Virus record (IMG/VR): IMGVR_UViG_3300036853_000057
Location: 1-21,782 of that record
Origin: a virus
Direction: 5' to 3' (one strand)
Length of the DNA stretch: 21,782 nucleotides
Positions 14,597-21,782 of this stretch are shown here, piece after piece. The first letter of the stretch is position 1. Each line of letters starts with the position of its first letter. Position numbers and translations under genes: made by a program. The notes beneath the pieces are model-generated. The model was not told where the DNA came from and did not search any database. It worked only from the letters and a program-made list of their open reading frames with translations.

Positions 14597-15832
14597 ATGG
14601 ACGACGAAAACGATGTCGGCACTGCTAACGAGCAGCCAGCCGATTTACGGTCTGTTTTAAGCCAAGCATTGGAAGAACAGCGCGCGCCTGACACTGGAGC
14701 TACGAGCGAGCAATCTTCTGGCGCTGCGGATGATAGTGCGGCTCCTGCGGAGAGCCGCGCACGCGATGCGTCCGGCCGCTTTGCTCGCAAAACTGAGGGT
14801 GAGGAAGGAGCTGCCGATACGGACGCGGCGTCGGCTGAAACAAAGCCGGCTAGCGAGACGCAGCCGAAGACCGAGGGGGAGACTGCGGCCGAAGCCGCGG
14901 CAACGGGTGGCGCAGAAGCTCCTGTGCATTGGAGCGCCGCGGACAAGGAAAGGCTCAATGCGCTGCCCGCAGAAGCACGCCCGCTGGTTCTTGATTTCAC
15001 CCGGCGGATGGAAGCGGCCTTCACGCCGAAGCTACAGCGGCTAGCATCTTACGAGCGGGATTACCAAGGGGTTCCGGAACTTTTTGCACCACATGCCGAG
15101 GCGATGCGCCAGGCTGGGACAAATCCCGGCCGTGTGATCCAGACATGGGCGGCTATCGAGCAGGGATTGCTGGGTGCCAAGACGGCTGCAGAGCGCGGTC
15201 AGCGCGACGAGAACGGCGCGGCCATCGTCGCTCGGATGATCGAGAATTATCGGATCGATCCCGCCCACGTCGCCGAAGTTTTGGTTGCCATGAAAAATGG
15301 GCAACGGCCGCCGTCGAATGGACATCAAAACGGTGCACAATACCGCGATCCTCGCGTTGACGATCTGAGCCGTCAGTTGAATGAGCTTTCGGACGCCGAA
15401 AAGCGGCGCCAAGAGGAAGCCGAGAATGCTCGCATTGCGGCCACGCAACGACAGATAGACACGTTTGCGAACGAAAAGGATGCGCAAGGTAATCTGAAGC
15501 ATCCGTTTTTTGCCGATCTTCACCAAGACATGACCGCGCTCGCTGCTGCTGATGCGCAGTTGGGTAAGTCGATCAATCTCGCCGATCTATATGAACGTGC
15601 AGTTTACGCCAACCGGGAAACTCGGACAAAGCTTCTCAGCGCCGATAAGGAGGTTGAGGCAAAGCGTTTGGCGAGCGAGCGGAGGGCAAAAGCAGAGGCC
15701 GCCCAGCGCGCCTCGTCAAGCGTCACCGGCTCTGCGGGAGCCGGCCAGTCGCCTAGCGAGCGCCGCCCAGGCTCCGGCTCTGTTCGTGACGCCCTGGTGG
15801 CCGCGGTTAAGGAGCATTCCGACGCTGCGTAA
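14597..15832 (+). CDS. Capsid scaffold-like protein
   Basis: This 411-residue acidic protein lies directly upstream of the capsid gene, the usual place for the scaffold that guides coat assembly and is then lost. AGAGGA lies just before the ATG. Residues 1-105 are disordered, rich in Ala, Glu, Thr, Ser and Asp. Residues about 110-250 form a helical region (VHWSAADKERLNALPAEARP, FTRRMEAAFTPKLQRLASYE). Residues 255-380 are a charged helix (LSRQLNELSDAEKRRQEEAE). The C-terminus (GSVRDALVAAVKEHSDAA) is a short basic/amphipathic helix, the type of end that binds coat in P22-like scaffolds. The low-complexity sequence prevents a firm family assignment; position and architecture carry the call. Confidence 0.7.
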   Translation: MDDENDVGTANEQPADLRSVLSQALEEQRAPDTGATSEQSSGAADDSAAPAESRARDASGRFARKTEGEEGAADTDAASAETKPASETQPKTEGETAAEAAATGGAEAPVHWSAADKERLNALPAEARPLVLDFTRRMEAAFTPKLQRLASYERDYQGVPELFAPHAEAMRQAGTNPGRVIQTWAAIEQGLLGAKTAAERGQRDENGAAIVARMIENYRIDPAHVAEVLVAMKNGQRPPSNGHQNGAQYRDPRVDDLSRQLNELSDAEKRRQEEAENARIAATQRQIDTFANEKDAQGNLKHPFFADLHQDMTALAAADAQLGKSINLADLYERAVYANRETRTKLLSADKEVEAKRLASERRAKAEAAQRASSSVTGSAGAGQSPSERRPGSGSVRDALVAAVKEHSDAA

Positions 15833-15851
15833 CCACTGATCCACAACCGGA

Positions 15852-15894
15852 GCGTCGTGAGACGCCCTTTCCCAGCGCGGCCCTAAGTGGCCGC
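15852..15894 (+). promoter_or_regulatory. Two tandem hairpins in the capsid-gene leader
   Basis: The 78-base gap before the capsid gene holds GCGTC-GTGA-GACGC (15852-15865) and GCGGCC-CTAAGT-GGCCGC (15877-15894), both with perfect stems. No T-tract follows the second one. They lie just upstream of the GGAG ribosome-binding site near 15901. They may stabilise or process the capsid mRNA, or partly stop readthrough from the scaffold gene. The structures are visible; the role is inferred. Confidence 0.5.
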
Positions 15895-15910
15895 CTGATG
15901 GAGCATCAAA

Positions 15911-16945
15911 ATGGCAAGTCCAAATAGCAATTGGGGTGAAATCACCACCACTACGCTTTACAACCGTTCCGGCGTTGTCCGGGATAATGTGAGCAAAAAC
16001 AATGCGTTACTATCTCGGCTGAGTGCGAGAGGGAAGCGTAAGCCGGTTTCCGGCGGTCAGGCGATCGTCCAGGAGATCGAATACTCGGAGAACGGCACGT
16101 ACCGCCGTTATAGCGGTTACGACACACTGTCGATCTCTCCGTCGGACGTTCTGACTGCGGCGCAGTATTCGTTCGCGCAGGCAGCGGTTGCGGTGACGAT
16201 CTCGGGTCTGGAAATGCTTCAGAACTCGGGGGAGGACAAGATGCTCGACTTGCTTGAGCAACGCATCGGCAATGCTGAACGCACCTTCCGCAACAACCTG
16301 TCGTCCGACTGCTACAGCGACGGAACGGCCGATGGCGGCAAGCAGATCGGCGGTCTGCAACTGCTCGTGGCGGACGTTCCGACTTCCGGCACGGTCGGCG
16401 GCATCAGCCGTACCACCTGGCCGTTCTGGCGGAACAATTACCAGTCGTTTGCTACGGCCGGTTTGGCGCCGGGTGCCGCGACGATCCAGACGATGATGAA
16501 TAGGACTTGGCTGGCGCAGGCTCGCGGTCCCGATCGCCCGGATCTGATCATCGCCGACAACACCTATTTCCGGTACTACTGGGAGTCGCTGCAAGCCATC
16601 CAGCGCATCAGCTCGGCTGATACTGCAATGGCCGGTTTCGGCTCGCTTAAGTTCATGGATGCCGATGTCGTGTACGACGGCGGTTTCCAGGGTGTCGCTG
16701 CCGGTCAGGGCACGGTGATTGACGGCAACGGGATCACATGGACTTCGGGTCAGGGTGCCCCAGCGAGTCACATGTATTTCCTCAACACCGACTACATCTA
16801 TTTCCGCCCGCATCGGGACCGCGACATGGTTCCGCTTGATCCGGAAAGGTATTCGGTCAATCAGGACGCAATGGTTCGGTTGATGGCATTTGCCGGCAAC
16901 ATGACCATGAGCAACGCATTTCTGCAAGGCGTGCTCACGGCATAG
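15911..16945 (+). CDS. Major capsid protein
   Basis: This 344-residue protein should form the icosahedral shell, probably with an HK97-like fold. The ATG follows GGAG at normal spacing. The order fits known phage coat proteins of this type: N-arm MASPNSNWGEITTTTLYNRS, then the P-domain/E-loop part VSGGQAIVQEIEYSENGTYR and a helix around MLDLLEQRIGNAERTFRNNL. Next is the strongly conserved GTADGGKQIGGLQ (about 138-150), then SRTTWPFWRN, and a C-terminal region with YIYFRPHRDRDMVPLDPERY. Position after scaffold and before a decoration-like gene agrees. It has one cysteine. It should be the most abundant product and has its own structured leader. Confidence 0.87.
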   Translation: MASPNSNWGEITTTTLYNRSGVVRDNVSKNNALLSRLSARGKRKPVSGGQAIVQEIEYSENGTYRRYSGYDTLSISPSDVLTAAQYSFAQAAVAVTISGLEMLQNSGEDKMLDLLEQRIGNAERTFRNNLSSDCYSDGTADGGKQIGGLQLLVADVPTSGTVGGISRTTWPFWRNNYQSFATAGLAPGAATIQTMMNRTWLAQARGPDRPDLIIADNTYFRYYWESLQAIQRISSADTAMAGFGSLKFMDADVVYDGGFQGVAAGQGTVIDGNGITWTSGQGAPASHMYFLNTDYIYFRPHRDRDMVPLDPERYSVNQDAMVRLMAFAGNMTMSNAFLQGVLTA

Positions 16946-16976
16946 CGTTTAACTCCGATCTGAAAGGAATGCCATC

Positions 16977-17489
16977 ATGGCAACTTGGACTATTGTTGAT
17001 ACGGAGTTGGGCGTTCAGCCGATCGCTCTGACTTCCACCACGAAGAACCACCCTCTTGGGAAGATCGTTCGCGCTTTTGACTCGGCGACGAACGGCCAAG
17101 GCGGCGGTGAATTCATCTACCTACTGGGTGTTGCGAACACCCTTGCCGGGCTCGTCGTCACGTATAATGCCACGACGTTTCAGACGACGTTATTGGCGAA
17201 TACGGCGAACCTGGGCAACCCGATCGCTATCGCAATGTCGGCGAATGTGGCGAGTCAGTACGGCTGGTATCAGATCGAAGGCAATGCCGTCGTTCTGAAA
17301 TCTGCTGTCGCGGTGACGCCGCAGGCGAAGGTCTATGTCAGCGGCACGACCGGCCGACTGATGCCGACCTCGGCGAGCGGAAAGCAGGTGCTGGGCGCTA
17401 AGTTCGCGAACCTCGCGACCGTCACCAGCACCACCAGCACTGTCAACGTGCTGATATCGCGCCCGACGATGCAGGGGCAGATTACGTAA
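16977..17489 (+). CDS. Capsid decoration / head-stabilising-like protein
   Basis: This 170-residue protein starts at ATG 16977 with AAGGA eight bases upstream, 31 bases after the capsid gene. It is Thr/Ala/Val/Gly-rich and predicted mostly beta (TWTIVDTELGVQPIALTSTT, VNVLISRPTMQ), has no cysteine and no signal peptide. Genes in this position often encode trimeric proteins that cement the shell, and the segment AVTPQAKVYVSGTTGRLMPT is typical of such beta-tulip or DUF2190-like proteins. An intrinsic terminator follows. That places it with capsid in a highly expressed unit. The function is inferred from position and composition. Confidence 0.68.
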   Translation: MATWTIVDTELGVQPIALTSTTKNHPLGKIVRAFDSATNGQGGGEFIYLLGVANTLAGLVVTYNATTFQTTLLANTANLGNPIAIAMSANVASQYGWYQIEGNAVVLKSAVAVTPQAKVYVSGTTGRLMPTSASGKQVLGAKFANLATVTSTTSTVNVLISRPTMQGQIT

Positions 17490-17504
17490 GTATTTTACCC
17501 ACTT

Positions 17505-17528
17505 AGGGGGAGATAATCCCCCTCTTTT
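17505..17528 (+). terminator. Intrinsic terminator after the capsid/decoration genes
   Basis: AGGGGGA and TCCCCCT form a perfect 7-bp stem around the loop GATAA, followed by CTTTT. It begins 16 bases after the decoration gene stop and ends 22 bases before the start of the fusion-enzyme gene. The T-tract is short, so partial termination is likely, lowering expression of downstream genes relative to capsid. Confidence 0.72.
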
Positions 17529-17550
17529 GCAATTTTCTCCAAGGGTATTC

Positions 17551-19473
17551 ATGCTCCAAGCGGTCTGTGTGAACTGGCGAAATTATCAAGGTCGGGGCGT
17601 CGATTACGTCAATCGGCTCTTCGCCAGTTTGTCGCGGCACTTATCCACGGTCGCTGGCAAGTTCACGGTTTTCACCGATGCGGCTGACGAGAAATATCAC
17701 CAAGCGATCAATGTCGAGCTTCTGCCGGAAGGTTTAGAAGGGTGGTGGAACAAGCTGGCGCTCTTTGCGCCCGGTATGTTCGATCCAGGCGATCGGATCG
17801 TCTATTTCGACCTCGACACGCTCGTCATTGGCGATATGGACGAAATCGTGCGGTATGACGGCAATTTTGCTGCTCTGCAGGATTTCTACCGGCCGGACGG
17901 GCTTCAATCATCGGTGATGATGTGGCGCGCGGGTTGGGGGGCGCCGATTTGGAACGAGTGGTGTCGACAAGGGCGGCCCGACTGGCCCGGTGGCGATCAG
18001 GCGTGGATTGAGCACATCGTCGGTGACGGAGCCGATGTTCTACAGGACATATTTCCCGGTAAGTTCGTCTCCTACAAAAAGGACTGCGTACCGTTCCCGC
18101 CCGAAAGTTCTAGCGTCGTCGTCTTTCACGGCGAGCCGCGGCCGCACAATTGCGGCCGGCCGTGGGTCGAGGCGATGTGGACGGAGAGCGACACGGGGCA
18201 TTTTCAGCTTGGTATGGTCGCCAACGTTCCGTTGGAACAGATCCGGAGCCAGATCAAGCAATCGGCCGCATTGGATCTGCCGCGGCTGACATCCAAGCCG
18301 GCACATGACGGCAAGGTGGCGATCATTGGCGGCGGCCCATCGTTAAGCGATGCGATTACGATCCCGCAATTGCAGCGGTTTGCGGCTGAGGGCGGGAAGC
18401 TCTGGGCGCTCAATGGAAGTTACGACTGGTTGCGTGAGCATGATCTGGTTGCTGACGCGCATATGATCATCGATGCGCGGCCAGAGAATGTCAGGTTCCT
18501 CCGTAATTCACGGGACGAAACCCGGTATTACATCGCTTCGCAGTGCCACCCTGCGGTTTTTGAGGCGCTACGCTGGCGAGCGGCGGTTCGGCTGGACCTC
18601 GATGTTATGGGTGACTGCGGCACCACAGTTGGAACACATGCCATCTGTACGGCCTTTGTTGAAGGCTTCCGCGAAATTCACTTATTCGGGTTCGATAGTT
18701 CCTATCGTGAAGGTGAGGGCCACGCTTACCACCAGAGCATGAATGCTCAGGAGCGGATCGTAGACGCGCATATCGGTGACCGCGTGTTCAAAGCCGCGCC
18801 GTGGATGGTTCGGCAGGTACAGGATTTCGAGGGGATAGCGCGCGACGTGGTAGCGGCTGGTGGGCAGATCCATGTTCATGGTGACGGGCTTCTGCCATAT
18901 CAAGCGGATATCCTCGCAAAGGCGCCGATGCGCGCTGCTTATGTGCGGGCTCAGGAAGTATTGGGCCGGTTGCCGGGTGGCCCGGTCGTTGGTGCCGAAA
19001 TTGGCGTGTTTCGCGGCGAGATGTCGGCTTACCTATTGGCTCGCCCCGATCTTGTGCTCCACATGGTCGATAGCTGGGAAGGCGGCGGCGAGGCCTATGC
19101 GACGGACACCGGCGATTGGCATGCCGATCTCGGTAATGAAGATCAGGAAGTGTTTTTCGAGTGCGCCAAGGCACAGGTGGAGTTCGCGGGGCCTCGGGCT
19201 CTAATCCATCGGCATCGGTCTACCGATCCGGTGCCGAATGCTCCTCCGCTCGATTTCGTGTTCATCGATGCCGATCACTCTTACGAAGGCTGTAAGGCGG
19301 ATATCGAGGCGTGGCGCCAGACATTGAAGCCAGGCGGCCTGCTTTGCGGGCACGATTACGACAACACAGCATTCCCCAAGTATGGGGTGAAGAAGGCCGT
19401 TGATGAGTTTGCCGCGCGTCACGGCCTGTCGGTTGAACTGGGCGCGGATTTCACTTGGTTCATCCGGATCTGA
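17551..19473 (+). CDS. Three-domain glycan enzyme: glycosyltransferase, MptE/Maf-like and SAM methyltransferase
   Basis: This 640-residue protein starts at ATG 17551, with AAGGG five bases upstream. Residues 1-230 form a GT-A-type glycosyltransferase: VCVNWRNYQGRGVDYVNRLF, the metal-binding DLD (87-89) in YFDLDTLVIGD, and WPGGDQAWIE. Residues 250-445 match the MptE/DUF115 domain shared with flagellar Maf proteins: IIGGGPSLSDA (258-268), LDVMGDCGTTVGTHA, IHLFGFDSS. Residues 478-640 are a class I methyltransferase: GAEIGVFRGE (481-490), FVFIDADHSYEG (569-580), LKPGGLLCGHDYD. Maf proteins attach nonulosonic acids to flagellin Ser/Thr, so this enzyme may build and methylate a glycan on a protein. 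Its place right after capsid and decoration makes virion proteins candidate targets, but a host target is equally possible. All key motifs look intact. Confidence 0.82.
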   Translation: MLQAVCVNWRNYQGRGVDYVNRLFASLSRHLSTVAGKFTVFTDAADEKYHQAINVELLPEGLEGWWNKLALFAPGMFDPGDRIVYFDLDTLVIGDMDEIVRYDGNFAALQDFYRPDGLQSSVMMWRAGWGAPIWNEWCRQGRPDWPGGDQAWIEHIVGDGADVLQDIFPGKFVSYKKDCVPFPPESSSVVVFHGEPRPHNCGRPWVEAMWTESDTGHFQLGMVANVPLEQIRSQIKQSAALDLPRLTSKPAHDGKVAIIGGGPSLSDAITIPQLQRFAAEGGKLWALNGSYDWLREHDLVADAHMIIDARPENVRFLRNSRDETRYYIASQCHPAVFEALRWRAAVRLDLDVMGDCGTTVGTHAICTAFVEGFREIHLFGFDSSYREGEGHAYHQSMNAQERIVDAHIGDRVFKAAPWMVRQVQDFEGIARDVVAAGGQIHVHGDGLLPYQADILAKAPMRAAYVRAQEVLGRLPGGPVVGAEIGVFRGEMSAYLLARPDLVLHMVDSWEGGGEAYATDTGDWHADLGNEDQEVFFECAKAQVEFAGPRALIHRHRSTDPVPNAPPLDFVFIDADHSYEGCKADIEAWRQTLKPGGLLCGHDYDNTAFPKYGVKKAVDEFAARHGLSVELGADFTWFIRI

Positions 19474-19485
19474 AGGAGTCGCAAT

Positions 19486-19839
19486 ATGAGTTCACGTGTC
19501 GAATTGATGGGTTTCAAAATGCCTTGGGGCCTCGCGGGGCAGCTTGGCTCGCATGTCCAGACTGCCGTAACTGCGGCCGGCACTGCTATTACTGATGCGA
19601 CAGCCTGCACGGGCGCCTTTATCGAGGTCGCCACGGCGGGATCGAATAGCGGTATTCAGCTTCCGGACGGTTCCAGTGTTTACGTCGTCTACAACGGCGG
19701 CGCGAACGCGGTGAAGGTATATCCGCCGACTAGCTCGTACATGAACGGCACGCAGAACGCGGCCTTCAGTGTGACGAACGCAAAGTCGGCCATTTTCTTC
19801 CGGGCCGACGCGCGGTTCATCGGCGTATTGAGCGCCTAA
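19486..19839 (+). CDS. Small beta-rich phage structural-type protein
   Basis: This 117-residue protein has a strong AAGGAG ribosome-binding site seven bases before ATG 19486. It begins MSSRVELMGFKMPWGLAGQL and contains IQLPDGSSVYVVYNGGANAV followed by KVYPPTSSYMNG and AIFFRADARFIG. This pattern (polar beta strands, a GANAVKVYP turn, then N-G-x-x-N-A) is common in small proteins of podophage head-tail regions that I know only as hypothetical. No signal peptide or enzyme motif is present. A minor head, fibre-attachment or decoration role is possible. Confidence 0.66.
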   Translation: MSSRVELMGFKMPWGLAGQLGSHVQTAVTAAGTAITDATACTGAFIEVATAGSNSGIQLPDGSSVYVVYNGGANAVKVYPPTSSYMNGTQNAAFSVTNAKSAIFFRADARFIGVLSA

Positions 19840-19853
19840 TCAGAAGGATTTCC

Positions 19854-20618
19854 ATGCTTACGAACGGCACCTATACCCGCACCGAACTCGGGCCGGCCGG
19901 CGGGGTTTATCCGCGGTTCTTCATCGAGCCGGTGCAGGATGAACTCGCCTCAGCGCAACAGGGGCGCCCGATCTTCCGGCAGGAGGAACGCGTCGAGATC
20001 GTCATCCCGGGCGATCCGACGAAATGCCCCGTGCATCGGGTGACGGATGAGCATCGTAATCGCTGGCAACAGCAATACGATGCTTTTAAGAAGGGCATGG
20101 AAACCCCGGTTGAGGGTACGCCGCTCGAGGAATGGCCCGCACTCAACCGCGCCCAGGTTGCGGAACTGCGCGGCATCGGCATCTTGACGGTCGAGCAAGT
20201 TGCGGGGCTGTCGGATACCGCGACGCAGCGGGTTATGGGCCTAGCGGGGCTCCGGACCCGAGCGCTGGCATATCTTGACGACGCCAGCGCGATTGCGTTG
20301 ACAGAAAAGCTGTCGGCCGAAAACGATGCCCTGCAGTTGGAGATCAGCACGCTCAAACGGCAGGTCGAGGAGTTGGGCGCTATTACCCAACGCCTTAACG
20401 GCGAATTGCTGTCGAGACAGAATGCGCCGCATCCGTTGGCGACCGATGTGCCGGGCGCGTCTGATCCGATGCAAGCCGCCTTGATGCAGCAGACCGGCAA
20501 CTTTGCACGCACCGCGCCGGAATCCTCCCTCTCGGAGTTCGTCGAGCAGCGCCGCCGGCCTGGGCGCCCGCGTAAAGAGGCCGCGCTTCCTCATGATGTC
20601 GTGAGCGAACTGGCGTGA
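19854..20618 (+). CDS. Conserved phage protein with helix-hairpin-helix-like and coiled-coil parts
   Basis: This 254-residue protein is preceded by AGAAGGA. Residues 1-70 are beta-rich with a charged middle. Residues about 97-140 (LNRAQVAELRGIGILTVEQV, then MGLAGLRTRALAYL) resemble the helix-hairpin-helix-like repeat seen in phage proteins at this position. Residues 148-185 are a coiled coil (LSAENDALQLEISTLKRQVE). The C-terminus has RRRPGRPRKE, an AT-hook-like GRP core flanked by basic residues, suggesting DNA contact. It shares GTGA with the next gene. It may be a head-completion or internal DNA-associated protein; no known function is assigned. Confidence 0.66.
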   Translation: MLTNGTYTRTELGPAGGVYPRFFIEPVQDELASAQQGRPIFRQEERVEIVIPGDPTKCPVHRVTDEHRNRWQQQYDAFKKGMETPVEGTPLEEWPALNRAQVAELRGIGILTVEQVAGLSDTATQRVMGLAGLRTRALAYLDDASAIALTEKLSAENDALQLEISTLKRQVEELGAITQRLNGELLSRQNAPHPLATDVPGASDPMQAALMQQTGNFARTAPESSLSEFVEQRRRPGRPRKEAALPHDVVSELA

Positions 20619-21619
20619 GCCTTCTGACGATCTGCACCAACGCCTGCAACGATTTGGGCGTTGGCGTTCCGACATCGATCATCGGCAGCACCGATCCGGC
20701 GGCAACGCGGGTGCTGCAGATGGCGCGGCGTGCCGGGCTGTCTTTGGCGGCGGCGAACAACTGGGCATCTATGGTGGTGGAGCATACCTTCACCGCTGAC
20801 GGCAGTTCCGATTACGCGCTCCCGGCCGATTATCGATCGATGGTCGATAATACGATGTGGGACCGTACCACCTATTGGTCGATGCGAGGGGCGATGTCGC
20901 CCCAGCAATGGCAGATGTATAAATCGAGCGTCATCGGTCGTGCTTCGATTCAGCCGCGATGGCGGATCAGGGTTCCGACTGGGGCCGCGGCAGGAACGCC
21001 GGTTGTCTTTTCGATCGATCCGCCGATTGGTGCTGCCGACACGTCGACTCAGTTCGTTTTTGAATATGCGTCGAATAACTGGTGTCGTAGTGCGACCACC
21101 TATCAAGCCAATGAACTGATCCCTGTAGCGGCTGGTAGCGGATACGCGATCGGCGATCTGTTCAGCATTGTCGGCGGCACGTCGACTGCAACCGCGCTCG
21201 GCCTGGTGACGAGCCTTACTTCCGGCGGAACGGGGATCGCGACCGCGGAGGTTTCTGTTCCCGGTAATTACACGGTCGAACCAAGTTCGCCGGCCGCGAG
21301 TACTGCAACGACGGGGGCCGGTGCGGGGGCAACCTTTCTTGTCAACACCACGACATTTGAGGGCGTGGGGCAAGTCGATTGGGCGGCTGATACCGATACC
21401 GGGATTATTTCTGAAGATTTGATCGAGATGGGCGTGATCTGGCGGCTTGCGCGCCGGCTTGGTTTTTCCTACGACGAGGAAAAAGAAGAATATCAGCGCG
21501 AGCTTGACACGGCGATTGCGCGAGACGGCGGCACGGCGGTTATCGATCTAGCGCCTGGCTATGACCTCCCGTTGATCAGCCCTTGGTGGTCGATTCCCGA
21601 AACCGGGTTCGGGCGATGA
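20615..21619 (+). CDS. Head-tail adaptor / tail tubular A-like protein with an inserted domain
   Basis: This 334-residue protein starts at GTG 20615 (GTGA overlap). Its N-terminal 150 residues (SLLTICTNACNDLGVGVPTS, then AATRVLQMARRAGLSLAAAN, ALPADYRSMVDNTMWDRTTY, SPQQWQMYKSS) fit podophage adaptor proteins of the T7 gp11 / P22 gp4 type that join portal to tail. The C-terminal part resumes with DTDTGIISEDLIEMGVIWRL and a helix with YDEEKEEYQRELDTAIA, typical of the family. Between them, residues about 168-250 are a Gly/Thr/Ser-rich beta insert (IPVAAGSGYAIGDLFSIVGG, PGNYTVEPSSPAAS). That extra domain explains a length above the usual 170-200 residues. The role is inferred from sequence style and gene order. 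Confidence 0.72.
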   Translation: MSLLTICTNACNDLGVGVPTSIIGSTDPAATRVLQMARRAGLSLAAANNWASMVVEHTFTADGSSDYALPADYRSMVDNTMWDRTTYWSMRGAMSPQQWQMYKSSVIGRASIQPRWRIRVPTGAAAGTPVVFSIDPPIGAADTSTQFVFEYASNNWCRSATTYQANELIPVAAGSGYAIGDLFSIVGGTSTATALGLVTSLTSGGTGIATAEVSVPGNYTVEPSSPAASTATTGAGAGATFLVNTTTFEGVGQVDWAADTDTGIISEDLIEMGVIWRLARRLGFSYDEEKEEYQRELDTAIARDGGTAVIDLAPGYDLPLISPWWSIPETGFGR

Positions 21620-21782
21620 GCTTTTTGTGTGCTGTGTTTGGCGCGTGGTGCGCGGTTGCGTCTCCAGTGTCGGTTGAACCATTCGCTTTCGCTGGTGAGC
21701 GAGTAACCCGGGAAGACGGCACGCCGATATGCACGATCTCTCGCGATTTGAGAAAATTTGAAATAGCAAGCGCAGATGGCTG
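21616..21782 (+). CDS. Partial gene, N-terminus only
   Basis: An open frame starts at ATG 21616 with ATGA overlap to the adaptor gene and runs to the right edge without a stop (55 residues). The first 19 residues, MSFLCAVFGAWCAVASPVS, are hydrophobic and resemble a weak signal sequence or membrane segment lacking an N-terminal basic residue. The remainder (GERVTREDGTPICTISRDLR) is polar. The protein cannot be identified from this fragment. Confidence 0.55.
   Translation, partial: MSFLCAVFGAWCAVASPVSVEPFAFAGERVTREDGTPICTISRDLRKFEIASADG

Noticed and set aside
16010-16927. 305-codon minus-strand frame opposite the capsid gene
   Set aside because: Composition is Arg/His/Val-rich with no motif; the plus strand encodes a recognisable capsid protein.

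Overview
The window reads as the head-morphogenesis end of a tailed phage or prophage. The visible order is small terminase, large terminase, (a 9 kb interruption), portal, several small coupled genes, scaffold-like protein, major capsid protein, decoration-like protein and head-tail adaptor. That order, an Sf6-like small terminase and a P22/T7-like adaptor point to a podovirus-type virion. Sequence around the genes is roughly 60% GC, start codons are often GTG or TTG, and the protein style suggests an alphaproteobacterial host, perhaps Hyphomicrobiales. This host call is inference. No tRNA, CRISPR array, integrase, IS element or lysis gene was seen, and no gene-free stretch exceeds about 120 bases.

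Left edge (1-586): a truncated leftward gene resembling the N-terminus of phage HNH endonucleases, a strong leftward sigma70-type promoter (-35 TTGACC, 17-bp spacer, -10 TATATT) whose spacer holds a 15-bp palindrome, a second related site 53 bp away, and a rightward gene of unknown function. Terminase module (587-2480): terS and terL overlap by 68 bases.

Interruption between terL and portal (2481-11605): seven co-directional genes (2585-10485), mostly joined by 4-base stop/start overlaps, each begin with a Sec-like or, in the last, a Tat-like signal sequence. They include two fibre-like proteins, a LamG/AbfB-like protein and a 1039-residue protein resembling PcRGLX/YetA-type polysaccharide lyases. 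Every predicted mature product has an even number of cysteines. Next comes a 192-bp low-GC segment encoding a small zinc-ribbon protein, flanked by exact 38-bp direct repeats that copy the 3' end of the preceding gene. Opposed to these lie a leftward FkbM methyltransferase gene and a coupled 25-residue membrane microprotein.

Head module (11632-21782): portal, four small coupled genes, scaffold-like protein, capsid protein with two hairpins in its leader, and a decoration-like protein followed by an intrinsic terminator. A three-domain enzyme (glycosyltransferase, MptE/Maf-like, SAM methyltransferase) follows, then two phage proteins of unknown function, the head-tail adaptor and a truncated gene. 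Four loci (FkbM, the fusion enzyme, the lyase-like and LamG-like proteins) concern glycans. The phage may therefore modify its own particle or the host surface and also export glycan-binding or glycan-cutting proteins; this synthesis is inference.
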